A stretch of 32,537 bases of DNA from Peptococcaceae bacterium 1109 (GCA_001028815.1 LDJB01000008.1:1-32537); one strand, 5' to 3'. Positions 8,143-16,291 are shown, numbered from the stretch's first letter. Numbers and translations: made by a program. The notes: generated from the sequence alone by a model not told the origin.

Positions 8143-8916
8143 CTACCACCGCCGCGACTGTATGGCTTGGGGCATCCAAAGTTGCTCCGGGGCCGCACCT
8201 TCAGCTAGCAGAATGTCTAACGTCTCTCTCACCCCAGCCCCCACTCGTTCTGGCCTATGGGCGTCTGTTCCAACGTACAGTGGACAGCCGTACTTTATGA
8301 GGGGCCTGACGATGGCCGCTAGAAAGCTCTCACTCATGGTTCCATCACAGTCAACAAGAGTCCAGGTGGGTATCTCCAGCGGCTTCTGGGCTTTCTTCGC
8401 CGCCGCAGCCTCCTCCTCCAGCCACTCCAGTTTCACATGTTCATAGCGGAAGTCGGCGAACTTGGTGTACTTGGCCAATCCGGACCAGGGATGGGCTAAG
8501 GCGTCTACCAAGGGGTTATGGATGGCGCCTAGGACTTGCCTGTGTGCCCTATGCAGGGCCTCTTCCAATGGTTCATCCTTCGCCGGCCCTTCTATCCATG
8601 GCAAGTGAAAATGGTGAACACCTGCCACGACAAAGTCAACAGGAATATCAAATTCGTCTTCCCCCACAATGGTACCATCAAGGGTGAGAACATCTGCTTC
8701 TACCCCGAGCCATACAGTGAGCGGCAGATCGCCTAGGGCGTCCCGCTCCTTCTGGTTTTCGAAGAAAATCGTCTTGTCAGTGATAGGATGCCAGTGGTCC
8801 GTTAGGCCCACCCCCTCAAGCCCGCGGTTGATTGCACTAGTGACAATGGCCCCGAGAGTCATGCGTGGGTCGGCACACTTAGATTTGTTAGTGTGAATAT
8901 GCAGATCTATGATCAA
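8143..8916 (-). CDS. PHP-domain metal-dependent phosphoesterase
   Basis: A 257-residue cytoplasmic PHP protein, a family that includes histidinol phosphatases and other phosphoesterases. Metal-binding signatures are in the expected order: IDLHIHTN at the N-terminus, GLTDHWHP, GVHHFHLPW, DALAHPW, and GTDAHRPE near the C-terminus. The start is TTG 8916, with GAAGG 9 bases upstream; no ATG fits. It is the last gene of the second sugar operon, 25 bases after the TIM-barrel gene, so a sugar-phosphate substrate is more likely than histidinol phosphate. There are no other his genes here. Confidence 0.85.
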   Translation of the reverse strand: MIIDLHIHTNKSKCADPRMTLGAIVTSAINRGLEGVGLTDHWHPITDKTIFFENQKERDALGDLPLTVWLGVEADVLTLDGTIVGEDEFDIPVDFVVAGVHHFHLPWIEGPAKDEPLEEALHRAHRQVLGAIHNPLVDALAHPWSGLAKYTKFADFRYEHVKLEWLEEEAAAAKKAQKPLEIPTWTLVDCDGTMSESFLAAIVRPLIKYGCPLYVGTDAHRPERVGAGVRETLDILLAEGAAPEQLWMPQAIQSRRW

Positions 8917-8941
8917 AAAGGTCTACCTTCTTTCGCCAATA

Positions 8942-9775
8942 TCACCTAGCGGTTGTGTCATATGATAGGTGCGGCAGCATCCATCCTTGTGTGGAAAAAG
9001 CCCTGTTTAGGACTGGCTCAGACTCGGCCAGATGATTTTCGGAGAACTCGCAGACGAATATCCCCTTATAGCTAGCGGCCTTAGCAAGTAGAGCGAACTC
9101 ATCCCAATCCACCGAGCCCATACCAGGGCCGAGGTGGCTGTCAGTATCCCCCAGATTGTCAGCAAGATGGGTGTAGTCCCAAAACGCCCCCAGCTCGGTG
9201 GCAAAGGCCCGGAGGTTACCGCAAATGTGAGCATGGCCCACATCGATGTTGAGCTTCACTCGTGGGTGCTCATCCAGGAGGGAAAAGAACTCTCTAAACT
9301 CTTTTGGAGTGGAGCCAAAGGGATTGGGAAGATAATCTGGCACGTTCTCGAAGTACAGCGTCTGTCCATTGGCCTCCAGCTTCTCAAGCCAAGGCCTAAC
9401 TATCCTAGCTGCCCTGACCCATCCTCCGTGAGGCGTGGCCAGGAAGTTCAGGTGGATGTTCACCAGTTGAATTCCCATATCCGAACATCGTTGGAGCAGC
9501 TCCAGCCCCCGCGCGGCGGCTTCTGCCTCAGGGATCTCCGCCCAATCGAACCAAGGGTGGGCGGTCACTATGACGTCCAGCTCACGGGCGAGTTCTCTCA
9601 GGTCCCCCATGACCGGTGTGTGAGTCAGGCAGCCGTCCACTAGCTCTTTACCGAAGAGTTCGATCCCGGCGAACCCTAAGGACTTAGCGCGCCTAAGCAT
9701 ATCTGGCCAGGACTTGCGCTCAGCTAGATGATCTGAGCTGATCAGTAACGCCATGTTTTCTCGTGTGCTTTCCAT
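8942..9775 (-). CDS. sugar phosphate isomerase/epimerase-like TIM barrel (AP endonuclease 2 superfamily)
   Basis: A probable xylose-isomerase-like barrel enzyme that isomerises, epimerises or dehydrates a sugar or inositol derivative with a divalent metal. I start it at ATG 9775 (MESTRENMALLISSDHL), 8 bases after GGGGGAG; the GTG at 9784 touches that site. This gives 277 residues. Motifs include GFAGIELFG, VNIHLNFL, the metal-ligand segments YFENVP and NIDVGHAHI, and FVCEFSE near the end. It lies between the permease and PHP genes and therefore probably processes the imported sugar. The exact reaction is not predictable. Confidence 0.85.
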   Translation of the reverse strand: MESTRENMALLISSDHLAERKSWPDMLRRAKSLGFAGIELFGKELVDGCLTHTPVMGDLRELARELDVIVTAHPWFDWAEIPEAEAAARGLELLQRCSDMGIQLVNIHLNFLATPHGGWVRAARIVRPWLEKLEANGQTLYFENVPDYLPNPFGSTPKEFREFFSLLDEHPRVKLNIDVGHAHICGNLRAFATELGAFWDYTHLADNLGDTDSHLGPGMGSVDWDEFALLAKAASYKGIFVCEFSENHLAESEPVLNRAFSTQGWMLPHLSYDTTAR

Positions 9776-9793
9776 GATACCCACTCCCCCAAC

Positions 9794-10615
9794 TTAGGCC
9801 TTGACCGCGCCAGCTGTAAGGCCTGCTACAAAATGGCGCTGCAAGAGGAGAAACAGCAAAATTAAGGGGACAACGCCTATTGTGGCTGCCGCGCTGATGC
9901 GGGGCCAATCCATCTGAAACTGTCCGATAAAGGTGTATAGTCCCACCGGAAAGGTCTTAAGAGCCGTCCTGGTAATCATCAACAATGCAATAAGGAACTC
10001 GTTCCAGGCCGCAACAAACACCATTAGTGCACTGGCCACCATTCCTGGGCGGGCCAAGGGCAAAACAACGCGAGTCAATGCCTGAAAAGGAGTACACCCA
10101 TCTACCTGAGCTGCTTGCTCTAGCTCTGGTGGTATCTGCTCAAAGTAGCTCTTCATCAGCCACACACTGACAGGAAGTGAGGCAGCTGAGTAGACCAGCA
10201 CCAAAACAAGGTGGGTGTTCAGCATACCGAGCTTGAAGGCCATGTAGTAAAGGGCGATGGCATTCCCTAATCCGGGGATCATCTGGGTACCTAGGAGAAA
10301 GAAGAGTAAGAAACTCTTTCCGGGAAATGAAGCCCGAGCAAAGGCGAAACCGGTGAGGGAACCGAGGGTCACCGTCAAGAGAATGGTCACCGCGCTCACC
10401 TTCATGCTGTTGTAAAACTGCTTCAATATACTCGATGAGAAGAGTACATGCTTGTACGCATCGAGAGTCGGATTCTGCGGTATGATGGTTGGCGGAAAGA
10501 TATAGATTTCCGATTGGGTCTTAAACGAAGTTATAATAGTCATTGCTATGGGGCTTACCATCACGAAGGTGATCACTACGTAGGTTAAGACCAACCCTAG
10601 GCGCTTCCAGTTCAT
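9794..10615 (-). CDS. carbohydrate ABC transporter permease, MalG type (second importer)
   Basis: A CUT1 sugar-importer permease, 273 residues, with about six transmembrane helices and the EAA loop EQAAQVDGCTPFQALTRVV followed by LPLARP. It starts at ATG 10615 with a GGGGGG site overlapping the end of the upstream permease gene (11 bases between them), so the two are co-translated. It resembles 1960-2796 in layout, but its residues differ enough that the two importers are not a recent duplication. No ATPase subunit is encoded in the operon. Confidence 0.93.
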   Translation of the reverse strand: MNWKRLGLVLTYVVITFVMVSPIAMTIITSFKTQSEIYIFPPTIIPQNPTLDAYKHVLFSSSILKQFYNSMKVSAVTILLTVTLGSLTGFAFARASFPGKSFLLFFLLGTQMIPGLGNAIALYYMAFKLGMLNTHLVLVLVYSAASLPVSVWLMKSYFEQIPPELEQAAQVDGCTPFQALTRVVLPLARPGMVASALMVFVAAWNEFLIALLMITRTALKTFPVGLYTFIGQFQMDWPRISAAATIGVVPLILLFLLLQRHFVAGLTAGAVKA

Positions 10616-10626
10616 GTGCTTCCCCC

Positions 10627-11511
10627 CTAATATAGAGATTCAGAACGTAGTGCGTAGTAGTAAACAAGGCTGAGGGCAATATTGATCAGGAAAATCACCA
10701 TGGCGATGGCAGATCCATAGCCGATATCTAGGAAAGTGAAGGCCTGTTGATACATATATAGTCCCACTAACTCCGTACTCCTCAGGGGTCCACCGCCGGT
10801 TAATGAATAGACCAAAGAAAACTGCCCAAATGCGCTGATGGACACCATGATCGTGACAATGGTCAGCGTGGGCCTAATCAGCGGCAGGGTAATATGACGA
10901 ATAAGCCCAGCGGATGAACACCCATCGATCTTACCTGAATCATACAGGTCAACGGGGATTTGCTGCAGCGCAGCAAAGAGCAATAAGAAGCTGAAAGCCA
11001 GGTTTTTCCACAATGACACCATGATGATCGTACCCATTGCCATTCCCGGGTACACCAACCAGCCATAGGGGCCAAGTTTGACTGTGGCAAACAGCGCGTT
11101 GAGCAATCCCGTACGGTGGTCCAAAATCCACAGCCACATCGCGGTTACGATAACCTCGCTTAACACCCATGGCAAAAGGATGGCGGTTCGCACTACGGAG
11201 CGGCCCCGCTGCGGGATGTTTAGGAGAAGTGCCAGTGCTAGCCCGAGGACAACTCGCAGCACTAGGCTTCCGGCCATGTAAATGAGAGTTCGCCCAAGAG
11301 CGCCCCAGAAGAATGGATCCGATAGTACCCTGCGGTAGTTGGCCAATCCAACGAAACTAGAAGTAATAGTACGCAGGCTTTCATTGCGGAAGCTCAGCCA
11401 GATGTTGTAAAACGCCGGGTAAAAGGTTACCGCTCCCAGCAGTAAGAATGTGGGCAAGATCATTAGGATATATGGCCATCCGCGTCTTAGGCCAGTAGAC
11501 TTGTGCTCCAT
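10627..11511 (-). CDS. carbohydrate ABC transporter permease, MalF type (second importer)
   Basis: Partner permease of the second importer. I start it at ATG 11511 (MEHKSTGLRRGWPYILMI), with GAGGGGG 6 bases upstream, giving 294 residues; a longer frame to 11544 would run through that site. It has about six helices and SLTGGGPLRSTEL near the end. Its EAA loop is YDSGKIDGCSSAGLI, with the usual E-A-A replaced by D-S-G, while the following IDG and LPLIRP are kept. The changed residues lie at the ATPase-docking face and may tune the fit to a shared ATPase. Confidence 0.92.
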   Translation of the reverse strand: MEHKSTGLRRGWPYILMILPTFLLLGAVTFYPAFYNIWLSFRNESLRTITSSFVGLANYRRVLSDPFFWGALGRTLIYMAGSLVLRVVLGLALALLLNIPQRGRSVVRTAILLPWVLSEVIVTAMWLWILDHRTGLLNALFATVKLGPYGWLVYPGMAMGTIIMVSLWKNLAFSFLLLFAALQQIPVDLYDSGKIDGCSSAGLIRHITLPLIRPTLTIVTIMVSISAFGQFSLVYSLTGGGPLRSTELVGLYMYQQAFTFLDIGYGSAIAMVIFLINIALSLVYYYALRSESLY

Positions 11512-11531
11512 TTGGAACCCCCTCCCGAGAT

Positions 11532-11556
11532 GGAAGGCCGCCAAGGGCGGCCTTCC
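11532..11556 (-). promoter_or_regulatory. intercistronic stem-loop in the second ABC operon
   Basis: A perfect 11-bp GC-rich stem (GGAAGGCCGCC with GGCGGCCTTCC) around a 3-base loop, between the binding-protein stop and the permease ribosome-binding site. No T tract follows. It likely stabilises the upstream message or terminates part of transcription, giving more binding protein than permease. Confidence 0.75.
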
Positions 11557-11578
11557 TGCGCATCTTGTTCGTCCTTGG

Positions 11579-12883
11579 CTATTTCAAGATACCCGTGGCT
11601 TGGCCCCGTTGAATAACATTCCGTTCAGCATCTTCCAGGGCTGTAGCGGGGTCTTTCTGGTTCATCAATACTTCCTGGATGGCAACGCCAAACTCATCTT
11701 GAATAACGGGGAAGATCGGATCCCCTGGCTTCATGTGTGCGCCCTCAAGCTGGCGGCCGAATACCTGGAACAGTTCGGAAGCAAAGATTGGGTCATCGAA
11801 CACCGAACGCCGGGTGGGTAATCCGCCGATTTCCACACACATGGCCCGCATGACTTCCGGCGACAGCATCCAGCTGACGTAGTCCCACGCAGCCTGTTGC
11901 TTATCAGGATCATCGGTGAAAATGCTGTAAATCCAGCCACCTGCGGTCGTGGCACTGGTGACACCATGTTCTGGCACTGGGTACAGCATGGCTCCGATTT
12001 GGCCGGGGAACTGCTGTTCCAAGCTGGGTGCATGGGTGTTGTGCAGGAACGCCATGGCGTACTGGCCTGCACTGAAACCCCGGGCAATATCATCCCAGGT
12101 GTAGGAGTAGCTCTCTTGTGGGGCAACACCGTGTTTGTACACGAGATCATGGTAGAACTGCAGCGACCCGCGACCCGCCTCCGAGTTTATTGCTGGCCAG
12201 CCGTTTTCATCGATCAGCTCACCACCAAGGGCCCAGAAGAAAGGAAACTGTACGAATGTGGCCGGCCCACCTCCGCCGGTGCGGGACCCCGCGATGCCAA
12301 CTCCCCAGACATCGATCTTGCCGTCACCATTCACATCTTTGGTGAGTTTCTTAGCTGCTTCTGCGAACTCATCAAAGTCCCAGGCCTCCAGAAGAGCCGG
12401 TGGAGTGATCCCTGCTTCAGCCAGGAGATCCTTTCGGTAAAGGACAGTGGCAACTCCTGTCTCGTTAAACAGGCCATAGAGCTGTCCTTCATATGAGGCG
12501 TACTCGAGGAATCCGTCAAAGAAATCTGCCCTGGTCTCCGGTTCGATCACCGGATCAAGGGGTTGAATCCAGCCGTTCATTGCGAAATCCTTGACCCAGT
12601 AAAGGTTCAGGATACCCACATCAGGTGCATTGCCCGTTCTGATGGCGCTGATAAACTTGGGCTCAGCAGGGACGCCCTCGTGAGGTTCAAACTCCAGTTT
12701 GATATGGGGATACTTCTCGGTGAAAGCCTTGATCGCGTTCTGATACCATGGTTGATTAGCATAGCTCTGTAAGTCCCAGACTACCAGTTCAACTTGCTTC
12801 GCTGCCATGGCGAGAGAGCAGCTGGCGAGTACCAGCAGAAGTACTAAGCTGCTAACTAAACTGAACTTGGACATGGTCTTCAT
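11579..12883 (-). CDS. sugar-binding lipoprotein of ABC importer (family 1)
   Basis: Substrate-capturing component of the second importer. The start is ATG 12883 (MKTMSKFSLV), 11 bases after AGGAGG, giving 434 residues; a longer frame to 12928 has no better site. A hydrophobic signal leads to a lipobox LASC, so the mature protein is probably a membrane-anchored lipoprotein, unlike the first importer's binding protein. Family features are VVWDLQSYANQPWYQNAIKA at the N-terminus and YEGQLYGLFNETG, typical of CUT1 binding proteins. The segment DVNGDGKIDVWGVG resembles a calcium-binding loop and may bind Ca2+. It is downstream of the RpiR gene with its own promoter candidate at 12961-12988. Confidence 0.92.
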   Translation of the reverse strand: MKTMSKFSLVSSLVLLLVLASCSLAMAAKQVELVVWDLQSYANQPWYQNAIKAFTEKYPHIKLEFEPHEGVPAEPKFISAIRTGNAPDVGILNLYWVKDFAMNGWIQPLDPVIEPETRADFFDGFLEYASYEGQLYGLFNETGVATVLYRKDLLAEAGITPPALLEAWDFDEFAEAAKKLTKDVNGDGKIDVWGVGIAGSRTGGGGPATFVQFPFFWALGGELIDENGWPAINSEAGRGSLQFYHDLVYKHGVAPQESYSYTWDDIARGFSAGQYAMAFLHNTHAPSLEQQFPGQIGAMLYPVPEHGVTSATTAGGWIYSIFTDDPDKQQAAWDYVSWMLSPEVMRAMCVEIGGLPTRRSVFDDPIFASELFQVFGRQLEGAHMKPGDPIFPVIQDEFGVAIQEVLMNQKDPATALEDAERNVIQRGQATGILK

Positions 12884-12960
12884 CTTAATCTGTGCCTCCT
12901 TTGTTTTCTCCTTCTGTTTCCAGCGCATCTTACGGCAACTAGCTTCCAGATCACCTCCTC

Positions 12961-12988
12961 ATTATCAGGTTCATGGTCTATAGTGCAA
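12961..12988 (-). promoter_or_regulatory. candidate sigma-A promoter for the second sugar operon
   Basis: On the minus strand TTGCAC (12983-12988) and GATAAT (12961-12966) are separated by 16 bp. They lie in the 121-base gap between rpiR and the binding-protein gene, about 80 bases before its start. This would let the transport genes be expressed apart from the regulator. Confidence 0.45.
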
Positions 12989-13004
12989 CTATGGAAGTCG
13001 TATG

Positions 13005-13865
13005 TTACTCATCGGCCTGCTCGGAAGAAGACAAGTCTGAGTCAGCGCTTTTGTGCTTTTTGACCTGTTGGACGAAGCAGCTTAGGATGAGTAGTTCTGC
13101 TATACGGGGGAGAAACTCAAGCATCTGGAAGGAATCTTCCCAGATCCCGGTCCTTAGTACATACTCCGCACTATTGCCTACAATCGAGGACGGATAGTTG
13201 GTTAACGCTATAGTCACCGCTCCGTTGCTTCTTGCCTGGGTGAGGAGCTCGGCTACCTTTTCGTTGGTTCCGGAGTGGGAAATCCCGATAGCCGCGTCAT
13301 CTGCATGAACGAAGTCCTCAGGCAAGTTGCTGACACGTGAATCAATCCAGGCAAAAGACGGAATGCCTGTGCCTTGCAGGCTAAAGGACAGCATTTCGGC
13401 TAGACGGGCGGATACAGGACCCATGCCGCAAACATTCACGCTCCTAGAACCAGCAACCGCCCTAGCTGCCTGACTCAAGACATCAGCTTCCAAAACAAGG
13501 GACGTTCCTAGGATGGCGGATATCGCGGCTCGTACGGAGTCATTCCAATCGTCTGTTTCTACTACTGGGGCTAAAGCCACTGATTCAAGAACTGCAGAAG
13601 CCTGCTCAAGTTCATTGCGAAGAGCGGTGACACCGGCGATCCCAAAGGTACGGCAAAACCTGAACAGGCTAGCTTCACTGGTCCCAGTGCGCTCAGCCAA
13701 CTGCTGAGCCGTACAGCGGGACGCCTCATGGGGGTATGTAAGAATGTAATCGGCGATGGCTAACTCTGCGGAATGTAGGAATGGTCGAGCGGCTGCTAGC
13801 TTGACAAGGAGCTTCGCAGGTTTGGAGAACTTCACGAGCAGATCGATAAGGTCAGAGGAAGGCAT
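13005..13865 (-). CDS. RpiR/MurR-family transcriptional regulator (HTH plus SIS domain)
   Basis: A sugar-phosphate-responsive regulator. I start it at ATG 13865 (MPSSDLIDLLVKFSKPAKLL), 9 bases after GAGGTG, giving 286 residues, typical for the family; the upstream extension crosses likely operator DNA. The N-terminal RpiR helix-turn-helix is at about residues 25-75 (LAIADYILTYPHEASRCTAQ, then RTGTSEASLFRFCRTFG). The C-terminal SIS domain binds a phosphosugar (VNVCGMGPVSARLAEMLSFS and AIGISHSGTNEKVAELL). It heads the second sugar operon and is its likely regulator. The last 20 residues are acidic and serine-rich. Confidence 0.92.
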   Translation of the reverse strand: MPSSDLIDLLVKFSKPAKLLVKLAAARPFLHSAELAIADYILTYPHEASRCTAQQLAERTGTSEASLFRFCRTFGIAGVTALRNELEQASAVLESVALAPVVETDDWNDSVRAAISAILGTSLVLEADVLSQAARAVAGSRSVNVCGMGPVSARLAEMLSFSLQGTGIPSFAWIDSRVSNLPEDFVHADDAAIGISHSGTNEKVAELLTQARSNGAVTIALTNYPSSIVGNSAEYVLRTGIWEDSFQMLEFLPRIAELLILSCFVQQVKKHKSADSDLSSSEQADE

Positions 13866-13890
13866 CTGTGCTTTCACCTCACCAAGTAAG

Positions 13891-13910
13891 TGTGATGTGT
13901 CACTATCACA
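13891..13910. promoter_or_regulatory. inverted repeat upstream of rpiR, operator candidate
   Basis: TGTGAT and ATCACA flank an 8-base centre, about 25 bases before the rpiR start codon. The spacing (10 bases between TGTGA and TCACA) does not match a CRP site, so an RpiR autoregulatory operator is more likely. Confidence 0.4.
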
Positions 13911-14002
13911 AGTGTAAGCGCGTTTGATAGCTTTGTCAACAAATAATTCCAATTTCCCAGGTTTTCTTCGTCGTTTTTGTACACATCCCTATCTTGTGTC
14001 AT

Positions 14003-14016
14003 CTATCTCGTGATAG
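14003..14016. promoter_or_regulatory. second inverted repeat upstream of rpiR
   Basis: CTATC-TCGT-GATAG lies about 140 bases before rpiR. It shares the core TATCAC with the 13891-13910 element on one strand. The two may be a pair of sites for the same regulator. The weak point is the short arms. Confidence 0.25.
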
Positions 14017-14104
14017 GTTAATGCGTATAAAGGAGTTCACAAATGACATAAGGGTGCACGTTAAGGACACTATGCACGCACCTACGACCGTTTCTTGTAG
14101 GCAC

Positions 14105-14147
14105 AAAAAACACCTCCAATGCTGGGCATAACCCGGCACTGGAGGTG
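14105..14147 (-). terminator. terminator of the zinc-ribbon membrane protein gene
   Basis: CACCTCCAATGCTGGG (14111-14126) pairs with CCCGGCACTGGAGGTG (14132-14147) with one mismatch and one wobble. On the minus strand the stem runs into TTTTTT. It sits 55 bases after the stop at 14203. Confidence 0.85.
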
Positions 14148-14202
14148 AGTTCGGCCTTTTTCCACATAGACGTTCGAGTGGGGCTGCCAATGAGCCACCT
14201 GG

Positions 14203-14925
14203 TTATCTTCTCTTTGATGTGATGCTCAAGAATGTGGCGGCAGTAAACAGCGAAGCGGTTCCTGCGGCATCCGCAGCCTTTTTCGCCTGCCGGGCAATCT
14301 CTTGCTGTTGCGCGAGGACCTTTTCCCGGTGGGCATCCTCGATCATGCAGTTGATTGCTTCTTTGACAGTATCTGCCCTGCCTGCGGATATTAGGCGCCT
14401 GATCTCAGAGACTACTCTAGGGTTGGAGTATTCAAAGGCAACAGGGCAGTCCCGGAGCTCGCTAAAGTGACTCCGCAGGCCTCTCTCGGTCCCTGTAATC
14501 TCTCTTTCGATCACCTCAAGCCGCTTGACATTTGCCGAATTGGACCATGTGCCGCCGATGAAGCCCATGCCCAAAACTGTCACGAAGAACGCGGGCCAAC
14601 CGGATATCTCAAAGAACAGAGCCAGAACCACAAAGACAATCAGTCCCAAGATGGCAAAACCGAAAACACTTCCTGCGTATGAGCGGCTTTGCCGTGCCGC
14701 TTTTTCCGCGACTAGCTTATCGAAGTAATCATAGTGCTGCTGTTTGCGGGAAAGATGGGCGATGGCATCATCGAGCCGCTTAAGCAGAACAGGTCTCCCT
14801 AAGTTAGCGCTAGAAGCCCGGGGCTCTGCGGGCATAGCCTTTGCATCCTGCCGCGTACCGCACGCGTTGCAGAACTTGGCTTCAGATGGTAACGCATGTC
14901 CACATTCAACACAGTACTTGGCCAA
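14203..14925 (-). CDS. zinc-ribbon membrane protein, function unknown
   Basis: A 240-residue protein with an N-terminal zinc ribbon: C5 and C8 in CVECG, and C19 and C22 in CNACG, a common double-CxxC layout. A polar linker with a short helix follows (about 45-75), then a membrane region of one or two helices (about 84-125). A charged helical tail (about 130-230) contains possible coiled coil and an Ala/Lys-rich stretch. The start is TTG 14925, 8 bases after AAGGAGG. It has its own terminator and probably its own promoter in 14926-15060. Such ribbon-plus-membrane proteins are common in Bacillota and mostly uncharacterised; I assign no function. Confidence 0.85.
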   Translation of the reverse strand: MAKYCVECGHALPSEAKFCNACGTRQDAKAMPAEPRASSANLGRPVLLKRLDDAIAHLSRKQQHYDYFDKLVAEKAARQSRSYAGSVFGFAILGLIVFVVLALFFEISGWPAFFVTVLGMGFIGGTWSNSANVKRLEVIEREITGTERGLRSHFSELRDCPVAFEYSNPRVVSEIRRLISAGRADTVKEAINCMIEDAHREKVLAQQQEIARQAKKAADAAGTASLFTAATFLSITSKRR

Positions 14926-15020
14926 CTCAAGAACCTCCTTACGGTGTATATCAACTTTCTATGCAATCGCTGTGAAGTGCGACACCGATGCCTGTTCCTA
15001 GGACGTAATCCAGTAAGATA

Positions 15021-15034
15021 AGAGTCTAGACTCT
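15021..15034. promoter_or_regulatory. 14-bp perfect palindrome
   Basis: AGAGTCTAGACTCT reads the same on both strands and lies about 95 bases upstream of the zinc-ribbon gene start. It could be an operator for a dimeric regulator; no partner is known. Confidence 0.3.
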
Positions 15035-15176
15035 AACGTGCGGACTGTTACCTCAAGACCATACTTTGGATATTATTTCTAATTCTGCATTCAGCTCTCC
15101 AAACCTGCAAAACTATCCCGCCTTTACCCCTCTCACCTCTTCAGTCAATGCGCCTGGTTTTCAAAGGCCACTACGC

Positions 15177-15211
15177 GGAAAAGGCCGGCTGAGTAAATCA
15201 GGCCGGCCTTT
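15177..15211 (-). terminator. terminator of the 25-residue basic peptide gene
   Basis: AAAGGCCGGC (15180-15189) pairs with GCCGGCCTTT (15202-15211), a perfect 10-bp stem. On the minus strand it ends with TTTT. It starts 15 bases after the peptide's stop codon. Confidence 0.75.
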
Positions 15212-15226
15212 CGGTGTGTTCTTTAG

Positions 15227-15304
15227 TTACTTCTTTCCGCCTTTGGCAGGAGCCTTCGGCTGCTTTGTTGGTGCTGCCTTAGGGGCCTGTTTCTTGTCTG
15301 CCAT
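15227..15304 (-). CDS. 25-residue lysine/alanine/proline-rich basic peptide
   Basis: An ATG at 15304 follows a good ribosome-binding site (AGGGAGGG), and the frame encodes MADKKQAPKAAPTKQPKAPA then KGGKK. The peptide is Lys-, Ala- and Pro-rich with only one acidic residue, much like the disordered basic tails of histone H1-like or ribosomal proteins. A terminator follows immediately, so this looks like a self-contained transcription unit. Binding to nucleic acid or to the anionic cell surface is a guess from charge alone. A longer upstream frame to 15421 reads poorly and would ignore the ribosome-binding site. Confidence 0.6.
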   Translation of the reverse strand: MADKKQAPKAAPTKQPKAPAKGGKK

Positions 15305-15369
15305 GCCAATCCCTCCCTTTTCTGTCCTGATCCACAACGGATGAGGCGGGCAGGATTGACGGCTGGATG

Positions 15370-15384
15370 TTAAGTGGTACTTAA
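15370..15384. promoter_or_regulatory. inverted repeat upstream of the basic peptide gene
   Basis: TTAAGT-GGT-ACTTAA is a perfect 6-bp-arm inverted repeat about 65 bases before the peptide's start codon, where an operator could lie. Confidence 0.3.
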
Positions 15385-15605
15385 GCGTGCCCCTAGCAAC
15401 ACCGCAACTCGTCCGCCCCACGGCTTCATTCTAGCACTGGGGATCCGGAGAGTCGATCGCGGTTTCCGAAGAAAAAGCCTGGATTTTGCCCATGGCGCCC
15501 TACCTCAAACACTTACCTGTCTCCCACTTCACGGAGCATGAAAGATGAATGGATAGCTCGCCTGAGCGTTGTTAGGCCTGGCAGGATGCGTTCTGGCCGA
15601 ACCAC

Positions 15606-16214
15606 CTAGTGGCCAAGGAGCAATGACTTGTGCCTATCCAACATGCCTTTGGTGGGCCTATGTTCCCTGGGCACAAGCCTCCCATCTGGGCCTTGCTGGA
15701 TATACCTGTGCTGCTCTATGCGATCTGCGTAGATAAGCTCTCCGATCACAGAATACATGTCCGCAAGGACCACCAGGTAGTAAGCCATGGATCCGACCTT
15801 TTCTCGGTCAGACAACTGAACGCGAAAGCCTTCATTGTCCACCTGCACGTGCTTTACGGTTGTCTCAGGGGCAAGCCGGGCGAAACTTGTCAACAACCGG
15901 TGCAGTGGTCCCGTGCAAGGGTAAATCTCCTGGAGCACAGCCAGGCATTTCTTGGGAGAAAGCTTGAAGCAATCGCCTTCGTAAGAATGGGCAGCACTAA
16001 TCCAGGCGAGCTGCTCCAGAATCAGCCTTTCCAAAGCAGCTGTCTCGAAGTGCAATCCGCATTTTATTGTCAAAACGGATGCCTGAAATGTATGCTGCAA
16101 TCGTACTAAGGCCGCCCAAGCGGCGAACAGCGCCGGATGGTCGCGACGGTGATCGATTCCCGTCAGGTGATCCAGTGACGAAGCAATTGCCTTTTTCACA
16201 TCAGACAGTGCCAC
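15606..16214 (-). CDS. hypothetical protein, possibly 5'-truncated
   Basis: A 202-residue soluble, mostly helical protein that I do not recognise with confidence. The segment FETAALERLILEQLAWISAA recalls helical proteins of unknown function (DUF5677-like), but this is weak. The listed start is GTG 16214, which lacks a convincing ribosome-binding site. The frame stays open and protein-like upstream to a stop near 16252 (QIDQRDKLTKQVYV), with no good start codon. The real N-terminus may therefore be lost at the junction that also cuts the GH20 gene at 16292. No terminator is evident downstream. Confidence 0.55.
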   Translation of the reverse strand: MALSDVKKAIASSLDHLTGIDHRRDHPALFAAWAALVRLQHTFQASVLTIKCGLHFETAALERLILEQLAWISAAHSYEGDCFKLSPKKCLAVLQEIYPCTGPLHRLLTSFARLAPETTVKHVQVDNEGFRVQLSDREKVGSMAYYLVVLADMYSVIGELIYADRIEQHRYIQQGPDGRLVPREHRPTKGMLDRHKSLLLGH

Positions 16215-16291
16215 ATAGACCTGCTTGGTCAGCTTGTCTCTCTGGTCAATTTGCTACTTCTGCCCAAAGCGCTTCAACGTTCGGTCAACGG

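Larger units (their letters stand above)
14926..15226. other. 301-base gap upstream of the zinc-ribbon gene
   Basis: No convincing gene is seen. It holds the putative promoter region of the zinc-ribbon gene, a perfect palindrome at 15021-15034, a run of pyrimidine-rich sequence around 15100-15145, and at its right end the terminator at 15177-15211. Confidence 0.5.

Noticed and set aside
13891-13910. CRP/cAMP site reading of TGTGAT...ATCACA
   Set aside because: The spacer between TGTGA and TCACA is 10 bases rather than 6, and CRP is not expected in this lineage.
13999-14190. A 63-codon minus-strand frame between rpiR and the zinc-ribbon gene
   Set aside because: It runs through the terminator at 14105-14147 and has cysteine-rich, unstructured composition.
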